64,000 nucleotides of DNA from Comamonas terrigena NBRC 13299 (GTDB lineage: Bacteria; Pseudomonadota; Gammaproteobacteria; Burkholderiales; Burkholderiaceae_C): contig NZ_AP019749.1 in assembly GCF_006740045.1 (NCBI RefSeq), forward strand, positions 3,181,001-3,245,000. Reading direction: 5' to 3'. The notes below the pieces were generated by a model. The model saw only the letters and a list, made by a program, of their open reading frames with translations. It was not told the DNA's origin and made no database searches. The position numbers were made by a program, and so were the translations under genes. Each line of letters begins with the position of its first letter. Within the stretch, counting starts at the first letter, position 1. Of this stretch, positions 51,558 through 59,951 are shown in pieces.

Positions 51558-52577
51558 ATGGCAGACCAGGAACGCTACCGCCACCCCGCCCCCACCTACC
51601 GCCTGGTGGTGGCCGGCAAAGACATCACCCCCGCCGTCGATGCCCGGCTTATCAGCCTCACGCTCACCGAGGGGCGCGAAAACACCGCCGACCAGCTGGA
51701 CCTGGAGCTGGACGACAGCGACGGGCAGCTCACCCTGCCCCGCAAGGAAGCCGAAATCGAACTGCAGCTAGGCTGGCAAGGCCAGCCGCTGATCGACAAA
51801 GGTACCTTTGTGGTGGACGAGGTAGAGCACACCGGCGCCCCGGACAAAGTCACCATCCGCGCCCGCGCGGCAGACCTGGGCGGCGAGATCCGCAAACGCG
51901 CTGAAAAAAGCTGGCACAGCACCACGCTGGGTGCCATCCTGGCCGAAGTGGCCAAGCGCAACAGCCTCAGCCACAAGGTAGACGCCAAGCTGGCCGCCAC
52001 CAAGGTGGACCACGTGGACCAGACCAACGAAAGCGACATGCACTTTTTGACCCGCCTGGCACGCAAGTACGACGCCGTGGCCACCGTCAAGAAAAAGCAC
52101 CTGCTGTTCATGCCTATCAACGGCACCACCACCAGCAAGGGCGAAAGCCTGCCCACCATTCACATCACCCGGGCCAGCGGGGACCAGCACCGCTGGAGCA
52201 GCAGCACCCGGGAGGCGCTCGACGGCGTGCGCGCCTGGTGGTCAGACCGCGTCAATGGCAAGCGCAAGGAAGTGGTTGCTGGCGACAAAACCCGCAACGT
52301 CAAAACCCTGAAAGAAACCTACGCCAGCGAACAAGACGCCCTGACCGCTGCCCGCGCCGAACGCCAGCGCCTGGAACGCGGCATGGCCACGTTCGAACTG
52401 ACCCTGGCGCTGGGCCGCCCAGAACTGATGCCCCAAAGCCCCGTGCGCGTGACCGGCTTCAAGGAAGACATCGACGGCCAGGGCTGGCTGGTCAAAGAGG
52501 TCTGCCACACCCTCAGCGACGGAGGGCTAGGTAGCAAGGTGCAGATGGAACGGGGTGGCAGCGAAAAAAGCGAATAG
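51558..52577 (+). CDS. D: Tail protein D / late control (P2 gpD family)
   Basis: A baseplate hub protein, 339 residues, with the family's GKDITPAVDARLISLTLTEGRENTADQLDLELDD opening, FLTRLARKYDAVATVKKKHLLFMP middle, and GFKEDIDGQGWLVKEVCHTLSDGGL near the end. It is the last virion gene. In P2 the late activator gene ogr follows D, but no Ogr-like zinc-finger gene is seen here. Confidence 0.95.
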   Translation: MADQERYRHPAPTYRLVVAGKDITPAVDARLISLTLTEGRENTADQLDLELDDSDGQLTLPRKEAEIELQLGWQGQPLIDKGTFVVDEVEHTGAPDKVTIRARAADLGGEIRKRAEKSWHSTTLGAILAEVAKRNSLSHKVDAKLAATKVDHVDQTNESDMHFLTRLARKYDAVATVKKKHLLFMPINGTTTSKGESLPTIHITRASGDQHRWSSSTREALDGVRAWWSDRVNGKRKEVVAGDKTRNVKTLKETYASEQDALTAARAERQRLERGMATFELTLALGRPELMPQSPVRVTGFKEDIDGQGWLVKEVCHTLSDGGLGSKVQMERGGSEKSE

Positions 52578-52612
52578 CTGCCGGTGTCGCAAATCTCGGT
52601 GGTAGAAATAGC

Positions 52613-52641
52613 TTGCGAATGTGCAAACTTTGCACTACAGT
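52613..52641 (+). promoter_or_regulatory. Sigma70-type promoter with a palindromic operator
   Basis: TTGCGA and TACAGT are 17 bases apart. The spacer is almost filled by GTGCAAACTTTGCAC (52,621-52,635), a perfect 15-base palindrome, so a dimeric repressor should shut this promoter. It lies about 70 bases before the gene at 52710. Confidence 0.7.
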
Positions 52642-52709
52642 GGAAACCATGGACAGCAACCCTGCACATCCGACCAGGCGGACCCTGGAATCCTCTGAAG
52701 GAACACATC

Positions 52710-52949
52710 ATGAACGCCTACGAACTCTTCGATGCAGCATTCGACTCCGCATGCGATAACGCCGAAGCAACCATCCAGTACATCCAGGCATATGCAGATG
52801 GCGCATTCGGTCTGACAGTGAGCGATGAAATTGCGCAGAAGATGCTGGCCTGCAAGGCGGCTTGCGCGAAGGCCAACGACGCAAACGGTGAGTGGGGATT
52901 CAACCGCGATCACTACATTCGCCGTGAACTGGAAGAAATCGAACTGTAA
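52710..52949 (+). CDS. Small acidic prophage protein, unknown function
   Basis: A 79-residue acidic helical protein (FDAAFDSACDNAEATIQYIQAYADGAFGL; final RRELEEIEL). Family not recognised. AAGGA precedes the ATG at 52710. It has its own operator-containing promoter and a terminator right after, so it is expressed apart from the late genes, perhaps in the lysogen. It could be a small regulator or antitoxin-like protein, but nothing shows this directly. Confidence 0.7.
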   Translation: MNAYELFDAAFDSACDNAEATIQYIQAYADGAFGLTVSDEIAQKMLACKAACAKANDANGEWGFNRDHYIRRELEEIEL

Positions 52950-52953
52950 ACAC

Positions 52954-52972
52954 AAGGCCCCTCGGGGCCTTT
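52954..52972 (+). terminator. Small terminator between two accessory genes
   Basis: AAGGCCCC/GGGGCCTT with a 2-3 base loop and a short T run; six bases before the next ATG. Confidence 0.65.
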
Positions 52973-52978
52973 GCTCAT

Positions 52979-53410
52979 ATGACAGACAAACCCATAGTTT
53001 TATCGGTGCCTGCTGAGCTCAAGGGGGCGTGGATTGCGGCCTCCCGTGCTCAAGGCATGAAGCTCTCGGACTGGATCATTCAAAAGGTGGGTGTCATGGA
53101 TTACGACTTCAACGGCTTTTCACTCAACATCGCAGTCTTTGTGCCATTCGAACGTTACGTGCGTGCACTTCCAGACGCTGATGCCCGTGCGCTGTTCAAG
53201 CGCGTACGCGATCTGAATGCAAGGCAGGTGGATGCTGTGGCCGCCCTCAAGATCGTCAGCACCTATCTGGAAAAGCGCATGGCCATTGCAGACGGGATTG
53301 CAGACCGTGAGCTGTTCCATGACATCAATGCAGACGCACTCGGCTACTTTGCCGCCGCCCCTGAATTGACACATACAGACTTGATCGCTGTGCTGGCCGA
53401 TGCCACGTAA
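52979..53410 (+). CDS. Prophage protein with possible ribbon-helix-helix start
   Basis: A 143-residue protein of unknown function. The N-terminus (PIVLSVPAELKGAWIAASRAQGMKLSDWIIQKV) has the strand-helix-helix look of CopG/Arc DNA-binding or antitoxin proteins. The rest is helical, without membrane segments. It overlaps the next gene by 11 bases, so they are coupled. No Shine-Dalgarno stands out, because the terminator occupies that place. Confidence 0.65.
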   Translation: MTDKPIVLSVPAELKGAWIAASRAQGMKLSDWIIQKVGVMDYDFNGFSLNIAVFVPFERYVRALPDADARALFKRVRDLNARQVDAVAALKIVSTYLEKRMAIADGIADRELFHDINADALGYFAAAPELTHTDLIAVLADAT

Positions 53411-53903
53411 GCGCACGCCAAAGGTGCGCATCTGCGAATGGTGCGGGCACTTGATCGGCGCAGAACGTGGGCCGGCATCCAAAACGTGCAGCCCTGAATG
53501 CCAGCGCGACCGCAACAACGACAAAGAGAAAAAGCGCTACCAGCGCGTCAAGCTCACACCGGCTTGGCAAGAAACTCGCACCGACTACCTTGCCCGGCTC
53601 AAAGACAGGCTGCAGAACGATGCAGCCTTTGCAGCCCGCTACGTGGCAGGTCGCAGGGCTGCTGTGCGCAAGTACCGCGCCGAGCTGGAAAAAGATCCGG
53701 TGCGTTGGGCGAAGTACCAGGAAAGGCACAGAGCCTGGTTCCACAACCTGACGCCTGAGCAGCGCGACAACGCCCGCGCCCAGAACCGCGCTTGGTACGC
53801 CAACCTCGATCCCGAATTCAAGCGACTGTTTCTGCTGCAGCTGCGTGAAAAACGGGCACACAAAAGACTGCAAGAACTGGAAGGCCTGCATGGACAAGAA
53901 TGA
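53400..53903 (+). CDS. Prophage zinc-finger-like protein
   Basis: A 167-residue very basic protein. Cys12, Cys15, Cys30 and Cys34 (CEWCG ... KTCSPEC) form a likely zinc finger, followed by a long Arg/Lys-rich helical body with repeated W/Y (WAKYQERHRAWFHNLTPEQRDNARAQNRAWY). It is not the Ogr/Delta pattern. DNA or RNA binding is inferred. It overlaps both the gene before and the gene after. Confidence 0.7.
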   Translation: MPRKRTPKVRICEWCGHLIGAERGPASKTCSPECQRDRNNDKEKKRYQRVKLTPAWQETRTDYLARLKDRLQNDAAFAARYVAGRRAAVRKYRAELEKDPVRWAKYQERHRAWFHNLTPEQRDNARAQNRAWYANLDPEFKRLFLLQLREKRAHKRLQELEGLHGQE

Positions 53904-54105
53904 TTTTGTGCAGTGGCACAAGCGCCTGGGCTTTGCCTCTCAATCAGAAGGCGCCGCGGCGCTCGGCGTCAAGCGCAGCACCTACGCCAACTACATGGGC
54001 GGCATATCGCGTACCACGGGCAAGCCGGTGGATTACGACCTGCGGCTGGCCTACGCCTGCGCCGCCATTGAGGCGGGCATCAAGCCGCTCGGCTACCAAG
54101 ACTGA
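53890..54105 (+). CDS. Cro-like helix-turn-helix protein
   Basis: A 71-residue protein: DFVQWHKRLGFASQSEGAAALGVKRSTYANYMGG is a compact helix-turn-helix of the Cro/XRE kind, followed by a helix LRLAYACAAIEAG. It overlaps the zinc-finger gene by 14 bases. It could be the repressor acting on the palindromic operator at 52,621, which is inference. Confidence 0.75.
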   Translation: MDKNDFVQWHKRLGFASQSEGAAALGVKRSTYANYMGGISRTTGKPVDYDLRLAYACAAIEAGIKPLGYQD

Positions 54106-54225
54106 CCGGCAAGAGCCCCGCATTTTTGCTGCCCTACTTTGTTGAGAGCACGCAAGCGGCTGCAAATCTGGCTCCGGTGTAAAGGCGGCGCATCGGCGCC
54201 CGGCGTGGTGCCTCTCTCGCATACA

Positions 54226-54241
54226 CTGTATGCATGTACAG
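54226..54241. promoter_or_regulatory. LexA (SOS) box of the umuD-cho-umuC operon
   Basis: CTGTATGCATGTACAG is a perfect CTGT-N8-ACAG box. The ATG at 54234 lies inside it. Confidence 0.85.
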
Positions 54242-54680
54242 CAATCGTTTACTTGCCGGCATTCCCGTGCCAGCCATCGTGAGCCCCATGCCGCTGCCTA
54301 TGGCGGTATCGTCCGTGCGCGGCGGCTTCCCCAGCCCGGCGGCAGACTTTGCTGTGACTCGCATCGACCTGGCCAGGGAGCTGACCCAGCACTCCCTGTG
54401 CACCTTCATCCTGCGGCTGGCCGGCGACAGCATGGAAGGCGCCGGTATCTTTGACGGCGACCTGCTGGTGGTGGACAAGTACCTCAAGCCAATACACGGG
54501 GACATCGTGATTGCCGAGCTGGACGGGGAATTCACCTGCAAGCGCCTGCACATTCGCAACGGCCAGTTCATGCTGCGCCCGGAAAACCCCACCTACCCCG
54601 ACATACGCCCCAAGGACGGGCAGAGCATTGAGGTGTGGGGCGTTGTCACCAGCGCCGTAAAGCGCTTTCGCACGGTATGA
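54234..54680 (+). CDS. umuD: UmuD-like SOS mutagenesis protein (S24 peptidase)
   Basis: Self-cleaving partner of DNA polymerase V. The cleavage region is RGGFPSPAADF (a Gly-Gly bond where E. coli has Cys-Gly); the catalytic Ser is in LAGDSMEGAGI and the Lys in GEFTCKRL. From 54234 it is 148 residues, but the LexA box covers that ATG and neither start has a Shine-Dalgarno. The ATG at 54288 (MPLPMAVS, 130 residues) is at least as likely and would place the operator in the normal promoter position. First gene of the SOS operon. Confidence 0.88.
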   Translation: MYSNRLLAGIPVPAIVSPMPLPMAVSSVRGGFPSPAADFAVTRIDLARELTQHSLCTFILRLAGDSMEGAGIFDGDLLVVDKYLKPIHGDIVIAELDGEFTCKRLHIRNGQFMLRPENPTYPDIRPKDGQSIEVWGVVTSAVKRFRTV

Positions 54681-54684
54681 AGCC

Positions 54685-55542
54685 ATGCACATACCAGCCC
54701 GCCGCCGGCCGGAGTTCGATCAGGCCCGCATCTACGAATACCCCGAACACCTGCGCGCGTCCCTGCTGGACATGCCGGCCAAGCCCGGCGTGTACATCTT
54801 CCACCCCGCAGAAGGCGCCCTGCCGCTGTACATAGGCAAAAGCGTCAACCTGCGCTCACGCCTGCTGTCCCACCTGCGCAATCCAGATGAAGCCCGCCTG
54901 CTGCGCCAGGCCGCGCGCATCAGCCACATCCGCACGGCAGGCGAAATAGGCGCCCTGCTGCTCGAGGCCAAGCTCATCAAGCAGCAGCAGCCGCTGTACA
55001 ACCAAAAGCTGCGCCGCAACCGCCAGCTGTGCGCGCTGCAGCTCAATGACGGCGTGCCCGAAGTCGTCTACTCCAAAGACATGGACTTTGCCGCCACGCC
55101 CAACCTGTACGGCCTGTACGCCAGCCGCACCGGTGCCCTGCAGGCGCTGCGCGAACTGGCAGATGCACACCAGCTCTGCTATGCCGAACTGGGCCTGGAA
55201 AAGCTCCCCCAGGGCCGCCCCTGCTTTCGGCACATGCTGCGCAAGTGCAACGGCGTGTGCTGTGGCCTGGAAAGCGAAGCCACCCATGCACAACGCCTGC
55301 GCATCGCGCTGGAAACCCTGCGCGTAGCCACCTGGCCCTACCCCGGCGCCATTGGCCTGGAAGAAGTGTGCGACGACATGCGCCAGATCCACGTGGTGCA
55401 CAACTGGTGCTACCTGGGCAGCGCCCCCGGCCTGCGCGATGCGCGCAAGCTGGCCAAAGTCGCCGCCGGGTTTGATGCGGACGGCTACAAAATCCTGTGC
55501 CGCCCCATCCTCACCGAACAAACGCGCATCATCACCCTGTAG
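54685..55542 (+). CDS. cho: Excinuclease Cho (UvrC homologue, GIY-YIG)
   Basis: Makes the 3' incision in nucleotide excision repair. The 285-residue protein has a GIY-YIG nuclease at about residues 32-110 ([47 protein letters not shown] with the metal Glu) and a C-terminal region with a Cys cluster near [16 protein letters not shown], as in Cho. E. coli cho is also SOS-controlled. It lies 4 bases after umuD and 8 before umuC, an unusual place for it. Confidence 0.92.
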   Translation: MHIPARRRPEFDQARIYEYPEHLRASLLDMPAKPGVYIFHPAEGALPLYIGKSVNLRSRLLSHLRNPDEARLLRQAARISHIRTAGEIGALLLEAKLIKQQQPLYNQKLRRNRQLCALQLNDGVPEVVYSKDMDFAATPNLYGLYASRTGALQALRELADAHQLCYAELGLEKLPQGRPCFRHMLRKCNGVCCGLESEATHAQRLRIALETLRVATWPYPGAIGLEEVCDDMRQIHVVHNWCYLGSAPGLRDARKLAKVAAGFDADGYKILCRPILTEQTRIITL

Positions 55543-55550
55543 GTCATGCC

Positions 55551-56843
55551 ATGTTTGCCCTGCTGGATGGCAACAACTTCTATGTCAGCTGTGAGCGTGT
55601 CTTCCGCCCCAGCCTGAAAGGCCTGCCCGTGGTGGTGCTGTCCAACAACGACGGCTGCGCCATCGCCCGCAGTGAAGAGGCTAAAGCCCTGGGCATCAAA
55701 ATGGGTGCCCCCTACTTCCAGATCCGCCACCTGCATGACCAGGCCGGGCTGGTGGCTCTGAGTGCAAACTTCACGCTCTACGGCGATATGAGCGACCGCA
55801 TGCACAGCCTGGCCGCCGGCATGGGGCCGGAGCAAGAGATTTACAGCATTGATGAGTGCTTCATCAACCTGCAAGGCGTGCGGGACGCCACGCGCCGCGC
55901 CTGGGCCATCCGGGACCGCGTGCTGCGCGGCATCGGCATCACCACCTGCGTAGGCATTGCGCCCACCAAGACCCTGGCCAAGCTGGCCAACCACATCGCC
56001 AAGGATGCAGAGCGCAAGCCCGGCAGCTACCCTGCAGAGCTGGCCCGGGTGTGCAACCTGGCAGAGCTACCGCCCGCCACGCTGCAGCAGCTACTGCAGC
56101 AAACCGCCGTGGGTGAGGTGTGGGGCGTAGGCCGCCGCATTGCAAAGCGCCTGGCAGAGCACAGCATCTGCACCGCCCTGGACCTGGCGCGCATGCCACC
56201 GGCCATGGCCCGGGCCCAGTTCAGCGTGGTGCTGGAACGCACCGTGCTGGAGCTGTGCGGGCAAAGCTGCATCAGCCTGGAGCTGGCCCCGCCCCCAAAG
56301 CAGCAGATTGCATGCACTCGCTCTTTCGGGCGGCCGGTGACAGACCTCGCGCCCCTGGTGGAAGCTGTTAGCCACTTTGCCCAGCGTGCAGCAGAAAAGC
56401 TGCGCGCCCAGCAAAGCCGCTGTGGCGCCGTGCTGGTGTTTGCGCACAGCAGCCCATTCAGGGCCAATGACCCACGGTTTTCCGAAAGCGCCACGGTGCA
56501 GCTGGTGCAGCCCAGCAGCGATACCACCGTGCTGGTGGCCGCCGCAGAACGCGGCATACGCAAGATCTACCAGCCCGGCTACCGGCTGGCCAAGGCCGGC
56601 GTAATGTTGCTGGACCTGAGCCCACAGACACGGAACCAGCCCTCACTGCTGCCCGAAGAGGCAGAGCCCACGGGCCGGGATCACAGTGCACTGATGGAAG
56701 CCATGGACCGAATCAATCAGCGTTGGGGCAAAGGCGCCGTGGCGGTGGGCAGTGCTGTGCAAGTGAGTGTCTGGGGAATGCGGCAAGAGCGCCGCACCGG
56801 CATGTGCACCACCCAGCTGGATCAAGTGCCGGTGGCGCGCTAG
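55551..56843 (+). CDS. umuC: DNA polymerase V catalytic subunit UmuC
   Basis: Y-family translesion polymerase, 430 residues, full length. Motifs are [29 protein letters not shown] (catalytic Asp-Glu), [21 protein letters not shown] and [12 protein letters not shown]. Near the C-terminus NQPSLLP may be the clamp-binding site, and the final segment [16 protein letters not shown] is typical. It closes the umuD-cho-umuC operon. Its last 170 bases have a diverged second copy at 59.2 kb. Confidence 0.94.
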   Translation: MFALLDGNNFYVSCERVFRPSLKGLPVVVLSNNDGCAIARSEEAKALGIKMGAPYFQIRHLHDQAGLVALSANFTLYGDMSDRMHSLAAGMGPEQEIYSIDECFINLQGVRDATRRAWAIRDRVLRGIGITTCVGIAPTKTLAKLANHIAKDAERKPGSYPAELARVCNLAELPPATLQQLLQQTAVGEVWGVGRRIAKRLAEHSICTALDLARMPPAMARAQFSVVLERTVLELCGQSCISLELAPPPKQQIACTRSFGRPVTDLAPLVEAVSHFAQRAAEKLRAQQSRCGAVLVFAHSSPFRANDPRFSESATVQLVQPSSDTTVLVAAAERGIRKIYQPGYRLAKAGVMLLDLSPQTRNQPSLLPEEAEPTGRDHSALMEAMDRINQRWGKGAVAVGSAVQVSVWGMRQERRTGMCTTQLDQVPVAR

Positions 56844-56991
56844 GGTGAAACTTGACACATCCTCCATTGAGGATCCCTGCCCCATCGATTGGTCTGCTGG
56901 CTGCAATCGACAATTAGCGACCATAAGTAGCTTGGCGCAGTGGTCATAACGACTCTGCCTCCACCACCGGTATGTGTGTTCAGGCTGGTAC
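56844..56991. other. Junction between umuC and the MocR cassette
   Basis: About 150 bases with nothing coding. The GC content falls compared with umuC. It should contain the left junction of the inserted mocR-ahpD cassette. Confidence 0.4.
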
Positions 56992-58410
56992 TCAATGAGC
57001 TGCGACGATATTCGCAAGTTTTGTGCACGCAGCATCAATGTTGTCGCGGTGCAGGTTCGTCACGCTCAGCAGCAAACCGTGCTGCGCATGGGTGCGGTCC
57101 AGATACCAGGCAGAGAGGGCCGAAGGCGCTAAGCCTTGCGCTTTGGCAAGGGCGACAAAAGACCTGTCGTTGGTGAGCCCTGGAAGCGGTGCAATCACGC
57201 CTAAGCCTGCCGCCATTGAGCCCGGCAGAAACTCGCTGACATGCGCCAGCGCAAGCTCGCGCCGCTCGGTGTATAGGTCCTTCATCTGGCGTAGGTGCCG
57301 CAGGAAATGCCCGTCCGCCAGAAACTCCAGAAGTGTCAACTGCGTGCTTCGATTTGGAGCCGGTGACAACGCGGCGCAAACCTCCACGAATCGCTCAGCT
57401 AAAGAGAGAGGTGCGACCACAAAACCAAGACCCAGCGCCGGGCTTAACGTCTTGCTGAACGAGCCGACATGAATCACACGCTCGGCACCTTCACCAGCGG
57501 CAAGAGCCTGTGCGGCACGCCCATCGAGTTGAAGTTCTCCGAGATAGTCGTCCTCGATGATCCAGGCCTCCCTTTCAGTCGCCCAACTCAGCAGTGCGTG
57601 TCTGCGGGCCGGCGATAGGGTCACGCCCAGAGGCGCATGTTGACCAGGTGTGACCAACGCTAGTCGAGCCTCGGGTGCACGTGCGATGCCGTCGCTCACG
57701 CGCAGACCCTCTGCGTCAACAAGTATGGGCTCTAACGCCACCCCAAACAGCTCCAGCGCACGCCTTCCAAGAGGATAACCAGGCTCCTCTATCCACGCCT
57801 TGCGCCCGTGCGCGCACAGCGCCGTCAGCACGACCATCATGCCCTGCCGATACCCACTGGTGACGATGATCTGATCCGGATGACATCGCATTTGTCGGCT
57901 GACGGCCAAGTGGCTCGCAATCTGCGTGCGCAACGCTGGTTCGCCGCGCGGGTCAGAGTAGGTCGTGTAGCTGTTGGCATCGGCACGGACGGCCCTCGCC
58001 CTCATTCGGGCCCAGAGCTTTGCTGGAAATGCATCGTCAGCGGGTACACCCATTTGGAATGGTTGCGGGGCACTCGAATATGGGCGGGTGAATCCAGCCA
58101 AAGGCCCGGCAAATGAAGACTCGTCGTCACTTCGGTCAGTAAACTGCCGAGCGCATACACGTGTGCCTGCAGAGCCCGCGCCGTAGACCAAGTTCTCGGC
58201 AATCAGCCGGTCGTAAGCCACACGGATGGTGCCTCGAGCGACGCCAAGTTGCCTGGCAAGGTCTCGACCGGAAGGTAAACGTTGGCCCGCTCCAAGCCTT
58301 CCATCCATGATCGCCTGACGTAGGCTTGCATGAATCTGATCGCCGATATGTACGACGGAGGAGCCGTCCAGCTGGATGGAAAGCACTTCGGGCGTATTTT
58401 GGGCAGTCAT
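56992..58410 (-). CDS. MocR/PdxR-type GntR regulator with aminotransferase-like domain
   Basis: A 472-residue fusion of an N-terminal GntR winged helix (about 20-90; LRQAIMDGRLGAGQRLPSGRDLARQLGVARGTIRVAYDRL) and a class-I aminotransferase fold. The PLP-binding Lys is in HVGSFSKTLSP, with the DDY motif (WIIEDDYLGEL) upstream. Such regulators sense PLP or amino-acid derivatives and usually act on a divergent gene, here the AhpD-like gene 139 bases away. The base composition is slightly lower in GC than in the prophage genes. It is unrelated to P2 functions and seems to be an inserted cargo. Confidence 0.9.
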   Translation of the reverse strand: MTAQNTPEVLSIQLDGSSVVHIGDQIHASLRQAIMDGRLGAGQRLPSGRDLARQLGVARGTIRVAYDRLIAENLVYGAGSAGTRVCARQFTDRSDDESSFAGPLAGFTRPYSSAPQPFQMGVPADDAFPAKLWARMRARAVRADANSYTTYSDPRGEPALRTQIASHLAVSRQMRCHPDQIIVTSGYRQGMMVVLTALCAHGRKAWIEEPGYPLGRRALELFGVALEPILVDAEGLRVSDGIARAPEARLALVTPGQHAPLGVTLSPARRHALLSWATEREAWIIEDDYLGELQLDGRAAQALAAGEGAERVIHVGSFSKTLSPALGLGFVVAPLSLAERFVEVCAALSPAPNRSTQLTLLEFLADGHFLRHLRQMKDLYTERRELALAHVSEFLPGSMAAGLGVIAPLPGLTNDRSFVALAKAQGLAPSALSAWYLDRTHAQHGLLLSVTNLHRDNIDAACTKLANIVAAH

Positions 58411-58549
58411 CTTGGGTCAGTCATTTCAGCAGTTTTTGGGCCTGTTTTTCCGCTGCCTGCAAGGGTAACTTAGCGGTGAGGTACGAGGCTGTGGTGACTT
58501 CGAGCACCGGCCGCGATTTGACAAACCTTCAACAACAGAAAGCACAGAA

Positions 58550-58996
58550 ATGACTCGCTTGAATTGGCAAGAACTTGCACCTGATGGCGCGAAGGCGTTA
58601 TTTGGCATCCACCACTACATCACGAGTAAGACGAACCTTCCAGAGGAGCTCGTGCACCTCGTATTTCTACGCGTTTCGCAGATCAACGGCTGTGCCCATT
58701 GCATCGACAAGCACAGCCGCGATCTGAGAAAAACCATGTCAATCGAAAAGATTGCCTTGCTTCCCGTATGGGACGAAGTGCACCATCTATTCTCTGAAGA
58801 GGAACGCGCTGCGCTGGCCTGGGCCGAGGAAGTGACGAATGTCAGCGAAACACATGCATCAGATGAGGCATATGCCGCAGCCTCGGCACATTTCGCGCCC
58901 AAAGACCTGGTTGACCTCACGATTACGATCGCCGCAATGAACGCGTTCAACCGACTGGGGGCTCCGTTTAGGCTTCCAGTAGAAGCCAAGTCGTGA
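58550..58996 (+). CDS. Carboxymuconolactone decarboxylase / AhpD family protein
   Basis: A 148-residue AhpD-like protein. The redox motif is CAHC with the nearby His (Cys48, Cys51, His55 in NGCAHCIDKHSRDL), which in AhpD supports peroxidase activity. The remaining segments (LFSEEERAALAWAEEVT; PKDLVDLTITIAAMNAFNRL) are typical of this group of small alkylhydroperoxidase-like proteins. Divergent from the MocR regulator, which probably controls it. Confidence 0.9.
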   Translation: MTRLNWQELAPDGAKALFGIHHYITSKTNLPEELVHLVFLRVSQINGCAHCIDKHSRDLRKTMSIEKIALLPVWDEVHHLFSEEERAALAWAEEVTNVSETHASDEAYAAASAHFAPKDLVDLTITIAAMNAFNRLGAPFRLPVEAKS

Positions 58997-59154
58997 TTTG
59001 TCATGAACATACGCACAACAAATCATGGTTTTAGCCATAAGAGGTTTCGCCTCTGACTGAGCTTGACCGTGCAACTGGCAGAAAGCGTAAGCAAGCCCGC
59101 TCGGATGATCCGCGTCGGGCTTCACCTTTCATCGAAGATTGTCTGCTTTTGGCA

Positions 59155-59367
59155 GTAAGCAACCTTTTCCCTTTGCCTGAAGAAACCTCCGCCAAGTGTC
59201 GCAACCACAGCGCGCTGATGGAGGCCATGGACCGCATCAACCAGCGCTGAGGCAAAGGCGCCGTGGCGGTGGGCAGTGCAGTGCAAGTGGGTGCCTGGGG
59301 CATGCGGCAAGAGCGCCGCACAGGCATGTGCACCACGCAGCTGAATCAGGTGCCGGTGGCGCGGTAA
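59155..59367 (+). pseudogene. umuC 3'-end remnant
   Basis: About 210 bases that read like the last 65-70 residues of UmuC (LPEE, then [42 protein letters not shown]) but with an in-frame TGA at 59,248-59,250 where UmuC has Trp. It is similar but not identical to the tail of the intact umuC, so it comes from another umuC allele. No upstream part is present. Confidence 0.88.
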
Positions 59368-59433
59368 GGTGAATGTTGTGTTCAAGCCTGTGTCCAGGCT
59401 TGGAAGGAATTTCTGCAATTAAAGTGAATTTAA

Positions 59434-59931
59434 TTACTTAACACTATTATTTATCAACGTGTAGAAATTCACTAACACAATTAGCATCGTTAAAGTAACC
59501 AGAACACCGAAAAATATCATCAAATAATGACCTATGATATTTATGTAGCAGTTATCCGTCAAATTTAACAATGCAGCGATCACTAGCACAATACTAGCCA
59601 ATATGCAGAATGCAATGTTGGCAATCGTTTCATTGCCTATTTCTTCAAGTATTGCAATGTTAGATCTTGATATTCTTAGTCTACCTGTCACAAGAGTGTA
59701 GATTAACACCATCAAATTCAACAGCAAGCCTGCAATAATTGAAGCAACTGAAACTACAATACTAACAACATCGTCAGAAACTTTAAAATACAAAACATGA
59801 ACGCTAGCGAGAATAACAGCTAAGGCGATCTGAAATATTACACTAACCCAATCAAATTTATTTCCACGATCTCTGCGAAAAGTCTTAAAGTGCGAAACAA
59901 TAATTTCGCTTGGATTTATTTTACTTATCAT
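59434..59931 (-). CDS. Four-helix membrane protein of unknown function (low GC)
   Basis: A 165-residue protein with four hydrophobic helices in two pairs: WVSVIFQIALAVILASVHVLY, VVSIVVSVASIIAGLLLNLM, then ANIAFCILASIVLVIAALL and LMIFFGVLVTLTMLIVLV. The N-terminus (SEIIVSHFKTFRRDRG) and the loop TGRLRISRSN are basic. I know no family for it. A strong GGAGGG precedes the ATG, 20 bases after the stop of the gene upstream. The GC content is far below the rest of the window. Small multi-helix membrane proteins next to a soluble partner are common as effectors in phage-exclusion systems; this is inference. Confidence 0.75.
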   Translation of the reverse strand: MISKINPSEIIVSHFKTFRRDRGNKFDWVSVIFQIALAVILASVHVLYFKVSDDVVSIVVSVASIIAGLLLNLMVLIYTLVTGRLRISRSNIAILEEIGNETIANIAFCILASIVLVIAALLNLTDNCYINIIGHYLMIFFGVLVTLTMLIVLVNFYTLINNSVK

Positions 59932-59951
59932 AAACCCTCCTTCAACGATAA

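Noticed and set aside
48258..51584. An 1108-codon open frame opposite the tape measure gene
   Set aside because: Shadow of genes T and U; composition is His/Gly/Ala/Gln-rich without domains.
53400..53903. Zinc-finger protein as the Ogr activator
   Set aside because: Only the Cys spacing is loosely alike; Ogr is about 70-80 residues with a different Cys pattern and conserved Thr/Arg core.
58997..59154. Possible transposon remnant beside the umuC tail
   Set aside because: No inverted repeats, target-site duplication or transposase-like text could be seen.
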